Counted from the first letter of the stretch, positions 16,667 through 26,623 are shown. The stretch: 64,000 nt of DNA from JBDHXE01 sp035445085 (GCA_035445085.1 DAOMQA010000003.1:1-64000); one strand, 5' to 3'. The notes: generated by a model not told the origin, from the letters alone. Program-made: numbers and translations.

Positions 16667-17812
16667 TTATTGTTTTTGTATATATTTAAAAAAGCTCAGC
16701 TTGAAAGTGCTACCGACACCTACTTTAGTGTCTACCTCTACAATACCGCCCAATAATTCTGTGATACGTTTAACTATTGATAAACCTAACCCTGTTGAGC
16801 CTTCGCCTGCCGTGGGCTGAGCGCTTAATTTAGAGAACTTTGAGTATAAATTTTGTAAGTCATCTTTTGTGAATCCTGGTCCTTGGTCTTTAATGCTTAT
16901 TCTGATAATATTATCTTTTCTGCCAAGATTTATACTCTTACAAAGAACTCTAATTTCTGTATCGGGTAAAGAAAATTTTATAGCATTGGAAATTAAATTA
17001 TCTATAACTCTTAAAAGCTTGCCTTTATCTACATAAATTGGGCATTCATTCTCATCTTCTTCATAAATTAATTTAATATTCTTAGAGTGAGCTAATTGCA
17101 TAAATCCTTCACAAGAATTTAATACAATATCCCTCGCGTCAAAGCAAGCTAAGTTTAGCTTTACTCTACCTTCTTCGATTGCTTGTACATCAAGTAGATC
17201 AATAATAATGCTAATTGCTTTTTTTGATGAGTGTTTAATATTCTGTAATAATTCTGTGTTGGCTTCAAAATGTTGGTTTATTAAATGTCTTTCTATTAAT
17301 TCTGCGGAGCCTAATATTGCTTGTAACGGATTTTTGAGGTCATGTGCTGCAATCTCTAATAAAGCGTTCTTTTCATTGTTCAACTTTAATAAGTCTTTAT
17401 TTTGTTGAATGATTATTTTATTCTTTTTTAATAATTCTAACTGATTCTTTACTCTTGTTAAAAGAATATCCTTAGCGAATGGCTTTGTTATATAATCCGC
17501 TCCACCTAATTCAAACCCTTTTACCAAATCTTCTGGTTGAGTTAGAGCCGTCAAGAAAACTATTGGTATACCGCTTAATTCTTTGTTAGATTTGATTATT
17601 TTGCATAGCTCAAACCCATCAATTCCGGGCATCATTATATCTAACAATATTAAATCGGGTCTAATATAAATTAATAACTCTAAAGCTTCTTTAGCTGAAG
17701 AGGCAATTACAACTTCATAGCCAATTTCGCTAAGCATTGTCATAGCTATTTCTAAATTTGCTAAATTATCGTCTACAACTAAAATAGTTTCTAATATCTT
17801 CGCTTCTATCAT
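16667..17812 (-). CDS. Response regulator-histidine kinase hybrid
   Basis: A 381-aa soluble signalling protein. Residues about 8-122 are a receiver domain with the acidic pair VVDDN, phospho-acceptor Asp58 (LILLDIMMPG), Thr89 and Lys110 (ITKPF). A coiled linker follows. The dimerisation helix has His157 (AAHDLKNPLQ). The HATPase domain has the N box (DNLISNAIKFS), G1 (DQGPGF) and G2 (GSTGLGLSIVKRI). There is no membrane segment or sensor domain, so the receiver probably gates the kinase after input from another kinase. No partner gene is adjacent, so the pathway is unknown. Confidence 0.9.
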   Translation of the reverse strand: MIEAKILETILVVDDNLANLEIAMTMLSEIGYEVVIASSAKEALELLIYIRPDLILLDIMMPGIDGFELCKIIKSNKELSGIPIVFLTALTQPEDLVKGFELGGADYITKPFAKDILLTRVKNQLELLKKNKIIIQQNKDLLKLNNEKNALLEIAAHDLKNPLQAILGSAELIERHLINQHFEANTELLQNIKHSSKKAISIIIDLLDVQAIEEGRVKLNLACFDARDIVLNSCEGFMQLAHSKNIKLIYEEDENECPIYVDKGKLLRVIDNLISNAIKFSLPDTEIRVLCKSINLGRKDNIIRISIKDQGPGFTKDDLQNLYSKFSKLSAQPTAGEGSTGLGLSIVKRITELLGGIVEVDTKVGVGSTFKLSFFKYIQKQ

Positions 17813-17862
17813 TATTTAATAATTTTATATTGAGATTCATTACATTTTATAAATATAAAGAT

Positions 17863-17887
17863 AAATAATCATAAAAAATGATTATTT
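17863..17887. promoter_or_regulatory. 10-bp inverted repeat in the kinase/uvrB divergent region
   Basis: AAATAATCAT (17863-17872) and ATGATTATTT (17878-17887) are exact reverse complements around an A5 centre. It lies between the divergent starts of the kinase gene and uvrB. A T-rich tail follows on the plus strand, so a small terminator-like hairpin is also possible, but no gene on the plus strand ends nearby. Confidence 0.4.
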
Positions 17888-17919
17888 TTATAGGTTTCTT
17901 ATAAAATAAAATTAGAAAA

Positions 17920-19965
17920 ATGGGACTTTTTGAATTATCTTCTAACTATAAGCCAGCGGGCGATCAGCCGAGAGCGATTAAAGAACTAACTGAAGGACTA
18001 AATAGAAATGATAAATATCAGGTGCTACTTGGTGTAACGGGTAGTGGTAAGACCTTTACGATGTCGAACGTAATACAAAATGTTCAAAAACCAGTTCTGG
18101 TTATTTCACCTAATAAGACTTTGGCAGCTCAATTGTACGGCGAATTTAAGCAATTCTTCCCTAATAATGCGGTCGAATATTTTATTTCTTATTATGACTA
18201 CTACCAGCCTGAAGCGTATATAGTCAAAAGTGATACGTATATTGAAAAGGATTTCGCAATTAATGATGAAATAGATAGATTGCGTTTAAAGGCTACTAGT
18301 TCATTAGTTAGTGGGAGGCGTGATGTAATAGTTGTGGCCTCTGTTTCTTGTATATATTCTATAGGTAAAAAAGAGGACTTTGAAGGCTTTATGTACCCTA
18401 TCAGCATAGGGCAGAGAATCTCAAGACAGCATTTTCTAATAAAACTAACAGATATGTTTTATTCACGTAATGATTTTGAGTTTAAACGCGGAACATTTAG
18501 AGTAAGGGGCGATATTATTGATATAATTCCAGCGTATGAAGATAGGCTTGGAGTTAGAGTCGAGATGTTTGGGGATGAAATCGACAAAATAGCTTTGATT
18601 GAAGCCCAAACGGGAAAGGTGATAGAAAGAAGAAAAGACTATATATTATATCCAGCTAAATTATTCGTAACGCCTGAAGACCAACTTCAAAGAGCGATGT
18701 TAGATATAAAAAATGAATTAGTATTGAGGCTTAAGGAACTTTATGCGCAAGATAAATTTGTAGAAGCACAACGATTAGAACAAAGAACTCAGTTTGATTT
18801 GGAGATGATGAAGGAAGTTGGATATTGTTCGGGTATTGAAAACTATTCTATGCATCTTACTGGCAGAAAGCCAGGCGACCGCCCTAATACAATTATAGAC
18901 TTTTTTCCAGAAGATTATTTAATGATAATAGATGAAAGCCATGTAACTACGCCACAAGTAAGAGCTATGTATAATGGCGATAGAGCAAGAAAAACTGCTT
19001 TAGTAGAACACGGCTTTAGATTGCCGTCAGCATTAGAAAATAGACCTTTAAGGTTTGACGAATTTCAGTCTATGGAAAATCAAGTCGTATATGTATCGGC
19101 TACTCCAGCAGACTTTGAATTAGAGCAAGCTGGAGGGATTGTTGTAGAGCAAGTTATACGCCCTACTGGTTTATTAGACCCACTTATAAGCGTTAGACCA
19201 ATAAAAACTCAAATAGATAATCTATTAGAAGAAATACGTATTAGGATTAACAAAAAAGAAAGGGTATTAGTTACTACGCTTACAAAGCGTATGGCTGAAG
19301 ATTTGGCTGATTATTTTAATGGTCTAAGAATTAAAGTTGCTTATATACATTCCGATGTAGATTCGTTGGAAAGAGTAGAAATAATAAGGGATTTAAGATT
19401 GGGTCAATATGATGTTTTAATTGGAGTAAATTTATTAAGAGAAGGCTTGGACTTGCCTGAAGTATCGCTTGTAGCTGTGCTTGATGCTGATAAGGAGGGC
19501 TTTTTGCGTAGCGAAAAATCTCTACTGCAGGTTGCTGGAAGAACCGCTCGTAATGCAGAAGGATTAGTTATTCTTTATGCTGATAAAATTACGAAATCGA
19601 TGCAACATTTAATAGACGAAACCAATAGAAGAAGAGTAATACAAATTGAATATAATACTGAGCATAATATAAATCCAAAAACAGTTTATAAGTCTATTGA
19701 AGAGATTCTATCAAGTACGTCTATTGCGGATACGCAATTATCTGGGACTAAAAAGAGACAAGAGTATTTAGATAAGCAAAAAATTGAATCTGCCGCCGAA
19801 CCTTTATTTAAATATATGAATGAAGAGCAATTAAAAGAATTTATTAATGATATGGTAATGCAAATGAAAGAAGCGGCTAAAGCTTTAGACTTTGAAAAAG
19901 CAGCAAAATTAAGAGATGAAATTGAAAAAATTAAAAATGATTATGAAAAAGGTAATAATGAATGA
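17920..19965 (+). CDS. uvrB: Excinuclease ABC subunit B
   Basis: A 681-aa DNA repair helicase-like protein of normal length. Walker A is GVTGSGKT (about residue 39), the beta-hairpin carries YYDYYQPEAYI, the DEAD-like box is IDESHVT, and motif VI is QVAGRTARN. The C-terminal UVR domain (about residues 640-675, AAKALDFEKAAKLRDEI) binds UvrC. UvrB verifies the lesion handed over by UvrA in nucleotide excision repair. Its last codon overlaps the trmB start (ATGA), so the two are coupled. No LexA-type box was seen upstream. Confidence 0.97.
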   Translation: MGLFELSSNYKPAGDQPRAIKELTEGLNRNDKYQVLLGVTGSGKTFTMSNVIQNVQKPVLVISPNKTLAAQLYGEFKQFFPNNAVEYFISYYDYYQPEAYIVKSDTYIEKDFAINDEIDRLRLKATSSLVSGRRDVIVVASVSCIYSIGKKEDFEGFMYPISIGQRISRQHFLIKLTDMFYSRNDFEFKRGTFRVRGDIIDIIPAYEDRLGVRVEMFGDEIDKIALIEAQTGKVIERRKDYILYPAKLFVTPEDQLQRAMLDIKNELVLRLKELYAQDKFVEAQRLEQRTQFDLEMMKEVGYCSGIENYSMHLTGRKPGDRPNTIIDFFPEDYLMIIDESHVTTPQVRAMYNGDRARKTALVEHGFRLPSALENRPLRFDEFQSMENQVVYVSATPADFELEQAGGIVVEQVIRPTGLLDPLISVRPIKTQIDNLLEEIRIRINKKERVLVTTLTKRMAEDLADYFNGLRIKVAYIHSDVDSLERVEIIRDLRLGQYDVLIGVNLLREGLDLPEVSLVAVLDADKEGFLRSEKSLLQVAGRTARNAEGLVILYADKITKSMQHLIDETNRRRVIQIEYNTEHNINPKTVYKSIEEILSSTSIADTQLSGTKKRQEYLDKQKIESAAEPLFKYMNEEQLKEFINDMVMQMKEAAKALDFEKAAKLRDEIEKIKNDYEKGNNE

Positions 19966-20630
19966 TAGATTTTAAAAAATATCCATTTGGAATGAAAATA
20001 AGGCATCATGTTTCTGCTACAAATTATATTCCTCTAAATGAATTACCTAAATTCCCAGATGGTTATCCACCGCTAATTCAATTTGAAAATTGGAAGCAGT
20101 TTTTCAAAAATGGGAAGCCTGTGAATGTGCTGGATATTGGTTGTGGGAAAGGGAAATTCTTATTAAACTATGCTATACAAAACAAAAATGATAATATCTT
20201 AGGTATAGAATTAAGAACAGAGACGATAGATTGGATAAATGGGGTAATTGAGGGCGAAGAAATAGAAAACGCAAAGGCTATTTGGTACTCTGTAGTGAAT
20301 AAATTAGATTTTATAGATAATAATAGTATTGATAGAATATTTTATTTGTTCCCAGACCCTTGGCCCAAAAATAAACATCTCAAACGAAGAGCTTTTAGAT
20401 TAGAATTTATTGAGATGTGCTATGATAAGCTACAAATAAATGGGCAATTAATATTAGCTACTGATGTAGATTATGTTAATGAGTATCAATTAAAATTACT
20501 GAGCAAGTTTCAGAAATTTAAAATAGAGATATTAGAAAATAGAGAGCAATGGGACTATCCGATTACTAATAAGGAAAGATTTTGCTTAGAAAAAAATATA
20601 CCTGTATTTAGAGTTATTTGTACAAAATAA
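19962..20630 (+). CDS. trmB: tRNA (guanine-N7-)-methyltransferase
   Basis: A 222-aa SAM-dependent enzyme that forms m7G46 in the variable loop of tRNA. The SAM-binding motif is VLDIGCGKGKFLL (near residue 55), followed by GIELR. The family-specific DPWPKNKHLKRRAF (near residue 130) carries the catalytic Asp. It overlaps uvrB by 4 nt, and a strong hairpin terminator ends the transcript. Confidence 0.94.
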   Translation: MIDFKKYPFGMKIRHHVSATNYIPLNELPKFPDGYPPLIQFENWKQFFKNGKPVNVLDIGCGKGKFLLNYAIQNKNDNILGIELRTETIDWINGVIEGEEIENAKAIWYSVVNKLDFIDNNSIDRIFYLFPDPWPKNKHLKRRAFRLEFIEMCYDKLQINGQLILATDVDYVNEYQLKLLSKFQKFKIEILENREQWDYPITNKERFCLEKNIPVFRVICTK

Positions 20631-20660
20631 GGCTTGCATTCTTATACAAGCCTTTTTTAT
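20629..20660 (+). terminator. Rho-independent terminator after trmB
   Basis: An 8-bp stem, AAGGCTTG (20629-20636) with CAAGCCTT (20647-20654), and a T6 tail. It lies between trmB and the convergent obg gene, and the upstream A's would also give weak function on the minus strand. Confidence 0.88.
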
Positions 20661-20670
20661 GAAGGATAAT

Positions 20671-21669
20671 CTATTGTTGTTCTTGTTCTTCTAATGTTCG
20701 CCACATAGCTTGTTTTAGTTCGTTTGTGTTGCTATGCATCACGGATGAAATTAAAATTTTTGGAGTTAGTTTTTCATTAAAAGTAATTTTCTTTAACTCT
20801 TTAATTCTATCTGTGTCTACAATATCCGTCTTACTAAAGCATATAATACGTTTTTTATAAGCCATTTCGGGATTATATTTTTCTAATTCATTCCTAAGTA
20901 TTTTATAATCTTGCTTAGGGTCTTCACTATCTGCACTTATTAAAAAAACTAAAGTTCTACATCTTTCTACGTGTCTTAAGAATTGTATGCCTAATCCTTT
21001 ACCACTCGAAGCCCCTTCTATAAGACCCGGAATATCTGCTACCGTAAAATTCTTACCTTCTTCTATACTCACTATGCCAAGATTAGGTACTAAAGTAGTA
21101 AATGGATAATCTGCTATCTTTGGTTTGGCTGCTGATAAAACTGAAATTAATGTTGATTTCCCAACGTTAGGGTAGCCTACTAAGCCAACATCGGCTAAAA
21201 GCTTTAGTTCTAAAGTAATATCCATCTCGGTGCCTGGCAAACCCGGGTTAGCAAAGCGTGGCGCTTGATTTGTTGAGGTTGCAAACATAGAGTTGCCCCA
21301 GCCGCCATTGCCACCTTCAGCAATTACTACTTCGCTGTCAATATCTGATAAATCAAATAAAATATTATCTTCAATATCTTTAACTACTGTGCCTTGAGGA
21401 ACTTTGATTATTATATTTTTACCGTCTCTGCCAGATTTACGTGATTTGCCCCCGGGCAAGCCGTCTTCAGCTAAAAAATGTCTTTTATATTTAAAATCTA
21501 ATAATGTATTCAAATGTGGGTTTGCTTTGATAATGACGCTGCCACCTTTTCCTCCATTTCCTCCATCTGGTCCGCCCTTTGGCACATATTTTTCTTTTCT
21601 AAAGCTAATATGCCCATTGCCACCCTTTCCAGAGGCTATTTGTATTTTTGCTATATCTACAAAATTCAT
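20671..21669 (-). CDS. obg: Obg GTPase
   Basis: A 332-aa ribosome-associated GTPase. The glycine-rich Obg domain covers residues 1 to about 158 (SGKGGNGHISFRKEKY, GGPDGGNGGKGG). The G domain has G1 GYPNVGKST (about residue 167), switch II DIPGLIEGAS, and the G4-like FSKTD. The optional C-terminal TGS-like extension of some Obg proteins is absent. It acts in large-subunit assembly and stress signalling. It starts one base after the stop codon of the unknown gene upstream. Confidence 0.95.
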   Translation of the reverse strand: MNFVDIAKIQIASGKGGNGHISFRKEKYVPKGGPDGGNGGKGGSVIIKANPHLNTLLDFKYKRHFLAEDGLPGGKSRKSGRDGKNIIIKVPQGTVVKDIEDNILFDLSDIDSEVVIAEGGNGGWGNSMFATSTNQAPRFANPGLPGTEMDITLELKLLADVGLVGYPNVGKSTLISVLSAAKPKIADYPFTTLVPNLGIVSIEEGKNFTVADIPGLIEGASSGKGLGIQFLRHVERCRTLVFLISADSEDPKQDYKILRNELEKYNPEMAYKKRIICFSKTDIVDTDRIKELKKITFNEKLTPKILISSVMHSNTNELKQAMWRTLEEQEQQ

Positions 21670-21670
21670 A

Positions 21671-22816
21671 TTATAAGTTTATTATATCCATTAATGATTG
21701 TAACTCGCTGTCTATTGCTGTTTTAATGTCTGTGTTGTTGCCATGTTGCTCGAAATTGGTGTTTAATTCAATGTTAGGCGTCGTGATGGCTGTATTATTA
21801 TCGTTGTTATTTAATTCATAAATTTCTTGGCTATCTGCAACTATTTCATCTTCCATACTTGCAAGTTCTTCTGCCATATTGCTGTCAGCATTATCATTAG
21901 TATTCATACTAATTTCTTCAATGATATCGTCAAGTAATTTAAAATCATTATTTTGGTCTATAAAAGAGTTACTAACTGAATCTTTATAATCTTCTTCTTC
22001 AAATGAATGTATGTAATCGGCTTCAATTGTATTATTAAAGCCATTATCTTCTTGTAGTAAATCATTAGCAAGAACTTCAGTTTTATCTACTAATCGTAAT
22101 ATATCATTGTTGTTTGGTACATAATCATCTTTAAATTCTATTCGGAATTTGTCTGCTAGGTAACTAATATTTAAGTCGTTTAATAATGAAGATAAATGAT
22201 AAGTATTAAGTTTTAAAGCAAATTCTGCTAAATAGCTCCTTATATTTTCAAGATGTGTGATTAGATTGCTTGGATTTTCTAATAAATATGAAGTATAAGT
22301 GCTGATAAATTTACGCAAGTCGCTTTTGTTAATAGGTGTTAAGTTGTCGAAATTGCTAAATTTATTATAAAATTGCTTGGTAATATCGCCAGCAAATGAG
22401 TTGGCAATAAAGTAATCTTTTTTAATGTATAATTCGCTCTTAGATAAAATATAATTGTTTGTAAAGAAGTGTGAATTTATTAATTCTATAGGTCTAAAGT
22501 TAGAATGTATCTTAAAATTAACGGCAATTTTGAGTATTTCTCTTAATTCTTCTCCATCAAATTGTGCGTATCTATTAGAATAATTAAAAAAATTATTCAA
22601 GGTCTTTTCAAAATCATTATCTAATGAAATATTGTTGCATTGAATAAAAGGTATAAAAGAATCAAGTAGTCGCCACTTTAATTCGGTAGCAATAAAATTC
22701 TTATAATATTCGCTTATATCGAATTGCATCACTTCATTGTAAGTGAATTTCCCATTCAAAGCTGGAACTAATTCAAATAATGAATCCGCTTCAAAATTAT
22801 ATAATGTATCTAACAT
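21671..22816 (-). CDS. Hypothetical protein, acidic and Asn-rich
   Basis: I do not recognise this 381-aa protein. It has no signal peptide or membrane helix. Residues about 1-225 are mostly helical, with many Phe, Tyr and Asn residues. Residues about 250-381 form a low-complexity acidic region rich in Asp, Glu and Asn and are probably disordered. It lies between radA and obg on the same strand, with its stop one base before the obg start, so it is co-transcribed with obg. That context suggests an intracellular housekeeping or ribosome-linked role but does not prove it. Confidence 0.6.
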   Translation of the reverse strand: MLDTLYNFEADSLFELVPALNGKFTYNEVMQFDISEYYKNFIATELKWRLLDSFIPFIQCNNISLDNDFEKTLNNFFNYSNRYAQFDGEELREILKIAVNFKIHSNFRPIELINSHFFTNNYILSKSELYIKKDYFIANSFAGDITKQFYNKFSNFDNLTPINKSDLRKFISTYTSYLLENPSNLITHLENIRSYLAEFALKLNTYHLSSLLNDLNISYLADKFRIEFKDDYVPNNNDILRLVDKTEVLANDLLQEDNGFNNTIEADYIHSFEEEDYKDSVSNSFIDQNNDFKLLDDIIEEISMNTNDNADSNMAEELASMEDEIVADSQEIYELNNNDNNTAITTPNIELNTNFEQHGNNTDIKTAIDSELQSLMDIINL

Positions 22817-22878
22817 ATTTATTACAATTCAATTTCTTGATAATATAAGTTAAAAGTAACGAAAAAAAAGCAATTATC

Positions 22879-24222
22879 TTATAATAATTGAGATAAAGCA
22901 CTTGAAATTTTATCTATACCAATTAAATTAATAGCAAAACCTTTTGCTATTTTATCAAAATTAATTTTTGGAATAATGCATTTTTCAAAGCCTAACTTTT
23001 CTGCTTCTGTAATTCTCTGCTCTATATTCGATACAGACCTTACTTCGCCCGTCAAGCCTATTTCGCCTATTAATAATGTATTATGAGGTATACTTTTGTC
23101 TGCAAATGAGCTAATAATAGCGACAGCTATACCCAAGTCAATGGAAGTGTCATTTATATACAATCCTCCCGCTACATTAATAAATACATCTTGTTGTTTC
23201 AATTGAAACCCAAGCCTTTTTTCAATAACAGCTAATAGCATTTGCAAGCGTCGTCCATCATATCCATTAGATACTCTTTGTGGTGTGCCATAGCCAGTTG
23301 CACCAACCAAGGCTTGAGCTTCTAATAGTATTGGTCTTGTACCTTCAATAGCCGATACAACTGAGATACCACTTTCTTCTTTGTTAAATCCGGAAAGAAA
23401 AATTTCTGATGGGTTTTGAACTTCATTTAGCCCAGAATCAGACATTTCAAATATGCCAATCTCATTGGTAGAGCCAAATCGGTTTTTTAAAGCTCTCAAA
23501 ATTCTAAAGGAATAATTCTTCTCGCCCTCAAATTGTAGAACGGTATCTACTGTATGCTCTAAAATCTTTGGTCCTGCTATAAAGCCATCTTTTGTAACGT
23601 GTCCAATCAAGAAAATTGCTATACCTTCCTTTTTGGCTAAATTAAAAAGTTTCATAGCTGATTCCCTAATTTGAGTTATACTCCCCGCTGTGGAATCTAT
23701 CTCTGAAGAATAAACTGACTGTATAGAATCAACGATAGCAACTGTTGCACCTGAATTTTTTATAGTATTAACAATTATATCTATATCTGTTTCAGCCGAA
23801 ATTGATAATTCTGAAATATTTTTTATTCTGCTTGTTCTATATTTTATCTGCTTAAGTGATTCTTCACCAGTTATATAAATCGTATCAAAATCTTGTATGC
23901 TGCTACACATCTGAAGCATTATTGTAGATTTACCAATTCCTGGATCCCCCCCAACTAATACTAAGGAACCTGGTATGATTCCTCCACCTAAGACTCTATC
24001 TAATTCTTTTATGTTGGTGCTAATTCTAAAGTCAGGACTTGTATCTAATTCTGATAATTTATATATTTTTCCAGATACCTTACTCGAAATATTAGTCTGC
24101 TTTGAGCTCTCATCTATAGTTTCTACTAAAGTATTCCAATTACCACAATTTGAACACTTTCCTGCCCATTTAGGTGATTTTTCACCGCAAGAACTACACT
24201 CGTATATGATTCGTTTTTTCAA
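22879..24222 (-). CDS. radA: DNA repair protein RadA (Sms)
   Basis: A 447-aa RecA-like branch-migration ATPase. The N-terminal C4 zinc finger (CSSCGEKSPKWAGKCSNC, residues about 9-26) is intact. Walker A is GGDPGIGKST. The RadA-specific KNRFGSTNEIG motif is present (near residue 252), and the C-terminal domain is Lon-protease-like without the protease dyad. It processes recombination intermediates. It heads the minus-strand group radA, unknown gene, obg. Confidence 0.96.
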   Translation of the reverse strand: MKKRIIYECSSCGEKSPKWAGKCSNCGNWNTLVETIDESSKQTNISSKVSGKIYKLSELDTSPDFRISTNIKELDRVLGGGIIPGSLVLVGGDPGIGKSTIMLQMCSSIQDFDTIYITGEESLKQIKYRTSRIKNISELSISAETDIDIIVNTIKNSGATVAIVDSIQSVYSSEIDSTAGSITQIRESAMKLFNLAKKEGIAIFLIGHVTKDGFIAGPKILEHTVDTVLQFEGEKNYSFRILRALKNRFGSTNEIGIFEMSDSGLNEVQNPSEIFLSGFNKEESGISVVSAIEGTRPILLEAQALVGATGYGTPQRVSNGYDGRRLQMLLAVIEKRLGFQLKQQDVFINVAGGLYINDTSIDLGIAVAIISSFADKSIPHNTLLIGEIGLTGEVRSVSNIEQRITEAEKLGFEKCIIPKINFDKIAKGFAINLIGIDKISSALSQLL

Positions 24223-24295
24223 AATAATTTTTAAGTTAATACTACTCTCAGTACAAATTTAATCTATTTTTATTAAAAGTAAGGAAATAAATATT

Positions 24296-24796
24296 ATGTA
24301 CCATAGTATCGCTGAATTTATCACGGATTGGAAAAATGAAAGTCAAGCTACTCAAAAAATATTAGATGCTTTAAGCAATGAATCATTAAATCAAAAAGTA
24401 ACTGATGTACACAGAACATTAGGGCGAATTGCTTGGCATATTGTTCAAACTATTGGTGAGATGCCCGGACATGCTGGTTTAAAGGTTGAGGGTAGCAATG
24501 TAAGTGGGGAAATACCACAAGAAGCATCGTTTATAGCTGCGACTTATAAATTATTATCAGAAAAATTAGTTGATGCTGTTCAAACTCAATGGACTGATGA
24601 TATGTTGCCGGGATTAGTAAATATGTATGGAGATGAGTGGAGTAGAGCATCTGTGTTAGATATATGTATAAAACACGAAATTCATCACCGTGCCCAATTA
24701 ACTATATTAATGCGTCAAGCTGGTTTGCGTGTACCTGGAGTATACGGTCCATCGTATGATGAATGGGCTGATATGGGTATGCAAGCTCACAAATAG
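24296..24796 (+). CDS. DinB-family metal-dependent protein
   Basis: A 166-aa four-helix-bundle protein of the DinB/YfiT type. The conserved metal-ligand histidines are seen as HIVQTIGE after AWH (near residue 48) and in KHEIHHRAQL (near residue 128). Family members are metal-dependent thiol S-transferases (bacillithiol and similar) or of unknown function. The name does not mean DNA polymerase IV. It is monocistronic, divergent from radA, and followed by a perfect hairpin. Confidence 0.82.
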   Translation: MYHSIAEFITDWKNESQATQKILDALSNESLNQKVTDVHRTLGRIAWHIVQTIGEMPGHAGLKVEGSNVSGEIPQEASFIAATYKLLSEKLVDAVQTQWTDDMLPGLVNMYGDEWSRASVLDICIKHEIHHRAQLTILMRQAGLRVPGVYGPSYDEWADMGMQAHK

Positions 24797-24810
24797 TACT
24801 ACTTGCCTAT

Positions 24811-24841
24811 TCCCTCTGGCGGCTCACTCAAGCCAGAGGGA
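24811..24841. repeat. Perfect 10-bp hairpin after the DinB-like gene
   Basis: TCCCTCTGGC (24811-24820) pairs with GCCAGAGGGA (24832-24841) around an 11-nt loop. It is far more GC-rich than its surroundings. No T-tract follows on either strand, so it is either a stabilising or attenuating hairpin or a factor-assisted terminator. Confidence 0.6.
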
Positions 24842-24943
24842 GTATAAATAATTTAACTCTCTCTACTTACTTTATAGTAAAGCAAACATAAGACCAATTA
24901 TATCGTCTATATACTAATTAGCGAATATGAAGTTTTATAGATT

Positions 24944-25639
24944 ATGAATCAATTTAACGGCTTTAATTCAGATATATATAATTTTTTTAAAGAGTTATCT
25001 GAAAATAATAGTAAGGAATGGTTTGATTTGCACCGCCCTTTCTACGAAAAAGAAATTAAAACTATGTCGAAGAGTTTTATAGAGTCAATGAAAGAGCTCT
25101 TCTACGCCTCAAAATTAGATTATGTAGCGGACCCAAAATTTAATCTTTTTAGAATCAATAGAGATATTAGATTTAGCCCCAACAAAAAACCATATAAAAC
25201 AAATCTTGGTATATTCTTTCCGCACCGTATTGACGTAAATGATTTTAAAAAGACAGCTTCAGGAGTGTATATTCACTTTGGTATAAATGAGTGTTTTATT
25301 GCTACTGGAATGTTTAATCCGCAAGCACCACTACTTAAGTTAATTAGAAAAAAGATTGCTAATAATTGGTATGATTTTGAACATATACTCAATAACGCAA
25401 AATTTAAAGAATATTTCCCATTCGAGCATGACAAGGATAATGTAGCTAAAAAAGTAATGGGCTACAATAGTGATAATCCTGCTTATGAATATTTAAAGAA
25501 AAAAACTTTTACATATCATAAAAATTATGATAATAGTATTTTTTATTCTGATGAATTAATTCAGTTAGTATTAAAAAGTGCTGAGAGCTCTCAAGATTTT
25601 TCTATATTTTTGAACGATGTATTATTGGAATTAGAATGA
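24944..25639 (+). CDS. DUF2461 family protein
   Basis: A 231-aa protein of the conserved DUF2461 (TIGR02453) family. Family marks are FFKELSENNSKEWFD near the N-terminus, the RINRDIRFSPNKKPYKTN block (near residue 68), and SGVYIHF. No function is established for the family. It is cytosolic, with no signal peptide. Its stop overlaps the rfaE1 start by 4 nt, so it is translated together with the heptose-kinase gene, which could hint at an envelope link but may be chance. Confidence 0.85.
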   Translation: MNQFNGFNSDIYNFFKELSENNSKEWFDLHRPFYEKEIKTMSKSFIESMKELFYASKLDYVADPKFNLFRINRDIRFSPNKKPYKTNLGIFFPHRIDVNDFKKTASGVYIHFGINECFIATGMFNPQAPLLKLIRKKIANNWYDFEHILNNAKFKEYFPFEHDKDNVAKKVMGYNSDNPAYEYLKKKTFTYHKNYDNSIFYSDELIQLVLKSAESSQDFSIFLNDVLLELE

Positions 25640-26619
25640 TAAATATAGAGCAGAACAGAGCAAAAGAAATAATAAATAATGCTAAATCTAAGCATATTGC
25701 TGTAATAGGCGATGTGATGCTTGATAGGTTCTTTTGGGGAACAGTGTCAAGGGTGTCGCCCGAGGCGCCAGTGCCAGTGATTGATGTTGAAGATGAAACA
25801 TTTCATTTGGGCGGTGCTGCAAATGTTGCCAAAAATTTAAGTTCATTAAACATTAAACCATTGCTGTTTGGTTTGGTTGGCGATGATAATTCAGGCCGCT
25901 TGTTTAAGGAGATTGCCCAAAATTATGGTATTGCAGTTGATGGTTTGTATTCTGATAAAAATAGACCAACAACAGTAAAGACAAGAATTATTGGGAATAA
26001 TCAACATATTGCAAGAATTGATAGAGAAGAAAGAAGAGCAATAGATAATAAGGGAGAAGAATTCATCTTGAATTCAATAAAAGGAAACAACAATATTAGT
26101 GGGATAATTTTAGAGGATTATAATAAAGGAGTACTGTCGGAGAAATTTATCGGAGAAATTATAAAATATGCAAACGATAACAATATTTCTATATTTGTAG
26201 ACCCTAAGAAAGATAATTTTTTTGCTTATAAAAACGTAACGCTGTTTAAGCCTAACCGCAAAGAAGCACAAATGGCATTGGATAATCCTATGAAAAGCAA
26301 GAGTGATATTCTTGAGGCGGGGTCGAAATTGTTAAATATACTTGACTGTAAAAGTGTATTGATTACTTTAGGTAGTGAAGGCATGATGTTGTTTGAGCAA
26401 GATGGAACAATTTCATCTGTGCCAACTTACGCTCGCAAAGTATCAGATGTATCTGGTGCTGGCGATACAGCTATCGCTACTTTTTCTATGGCTATCTCAG
26501 GTCACGCAAGCTTTAGTGAAGCCGCAGTCTTAGCTAACATTGCTTCAGGTATTGTTGTTGAAAAGCCGGGAATAGTATCTATCGAAATAGAAGAACTAAT
26601 TGATAGTGTGCAGGAATAA
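25636..26619 (+). CDS. rfaE1: D-glycero-beta-D-manno-heptose-7-phosphate kinase (HldE N-terminal type)
   Basis: A 327-aa PfkB/ribokinase-family sugar kinase. Family marks are GDVMLDRFFWG with SPEAPVPV at the start, GGAANVAKNL, and the anion-hole and catalytic base motif SGAGDTAIATF. It phosphorylates heptose 7-phosphate at C1 for ADP-heptose, the lipopolysaccharide inner-core precursor. In E. coli this domain is fused to the adenylyltransferase as HldE; here the two are separate adjacent genes. It overlaps the DUF2461 gene by 4 nt. Confidence 0.92.
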   Translation: MINIEQNRAKEIINNAKSKHIAVIGDVMLDRFFWGTVSRVSPEAPVPVIDVEDETFHLGGAANVAKNLSSLNIKPLLFGLVGDDNSGRLFKEIAQNYGIAVDGLYSDKNRPTTVKTRIIGNNQHIARIDREERRAIDNKGEEFILNSIKGNNNISGIILEDYNKGVLSEKFIGEIIKYANDNNISIFVDPKKDNFFAYKNVTLFKPNRKEAQMALDNPMKSKSDILEAGSKLLNILDCKSVLITLGSEGMMLFEQDGTISSVPTYARKVSDVSGAGDTAIATFSMAISGHASFSEAAVLANIASGIVVEKPGIVSIEIEELIDSVQE

Positions 26620-26623
26620 TACA

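Noticed and set aside
24811..24841. The hairpin after the DinB-like gene as an attC-like site
   Set aside because: It is a single short perfect stem without R and L arm order, GTT core or the 22-nt motif.
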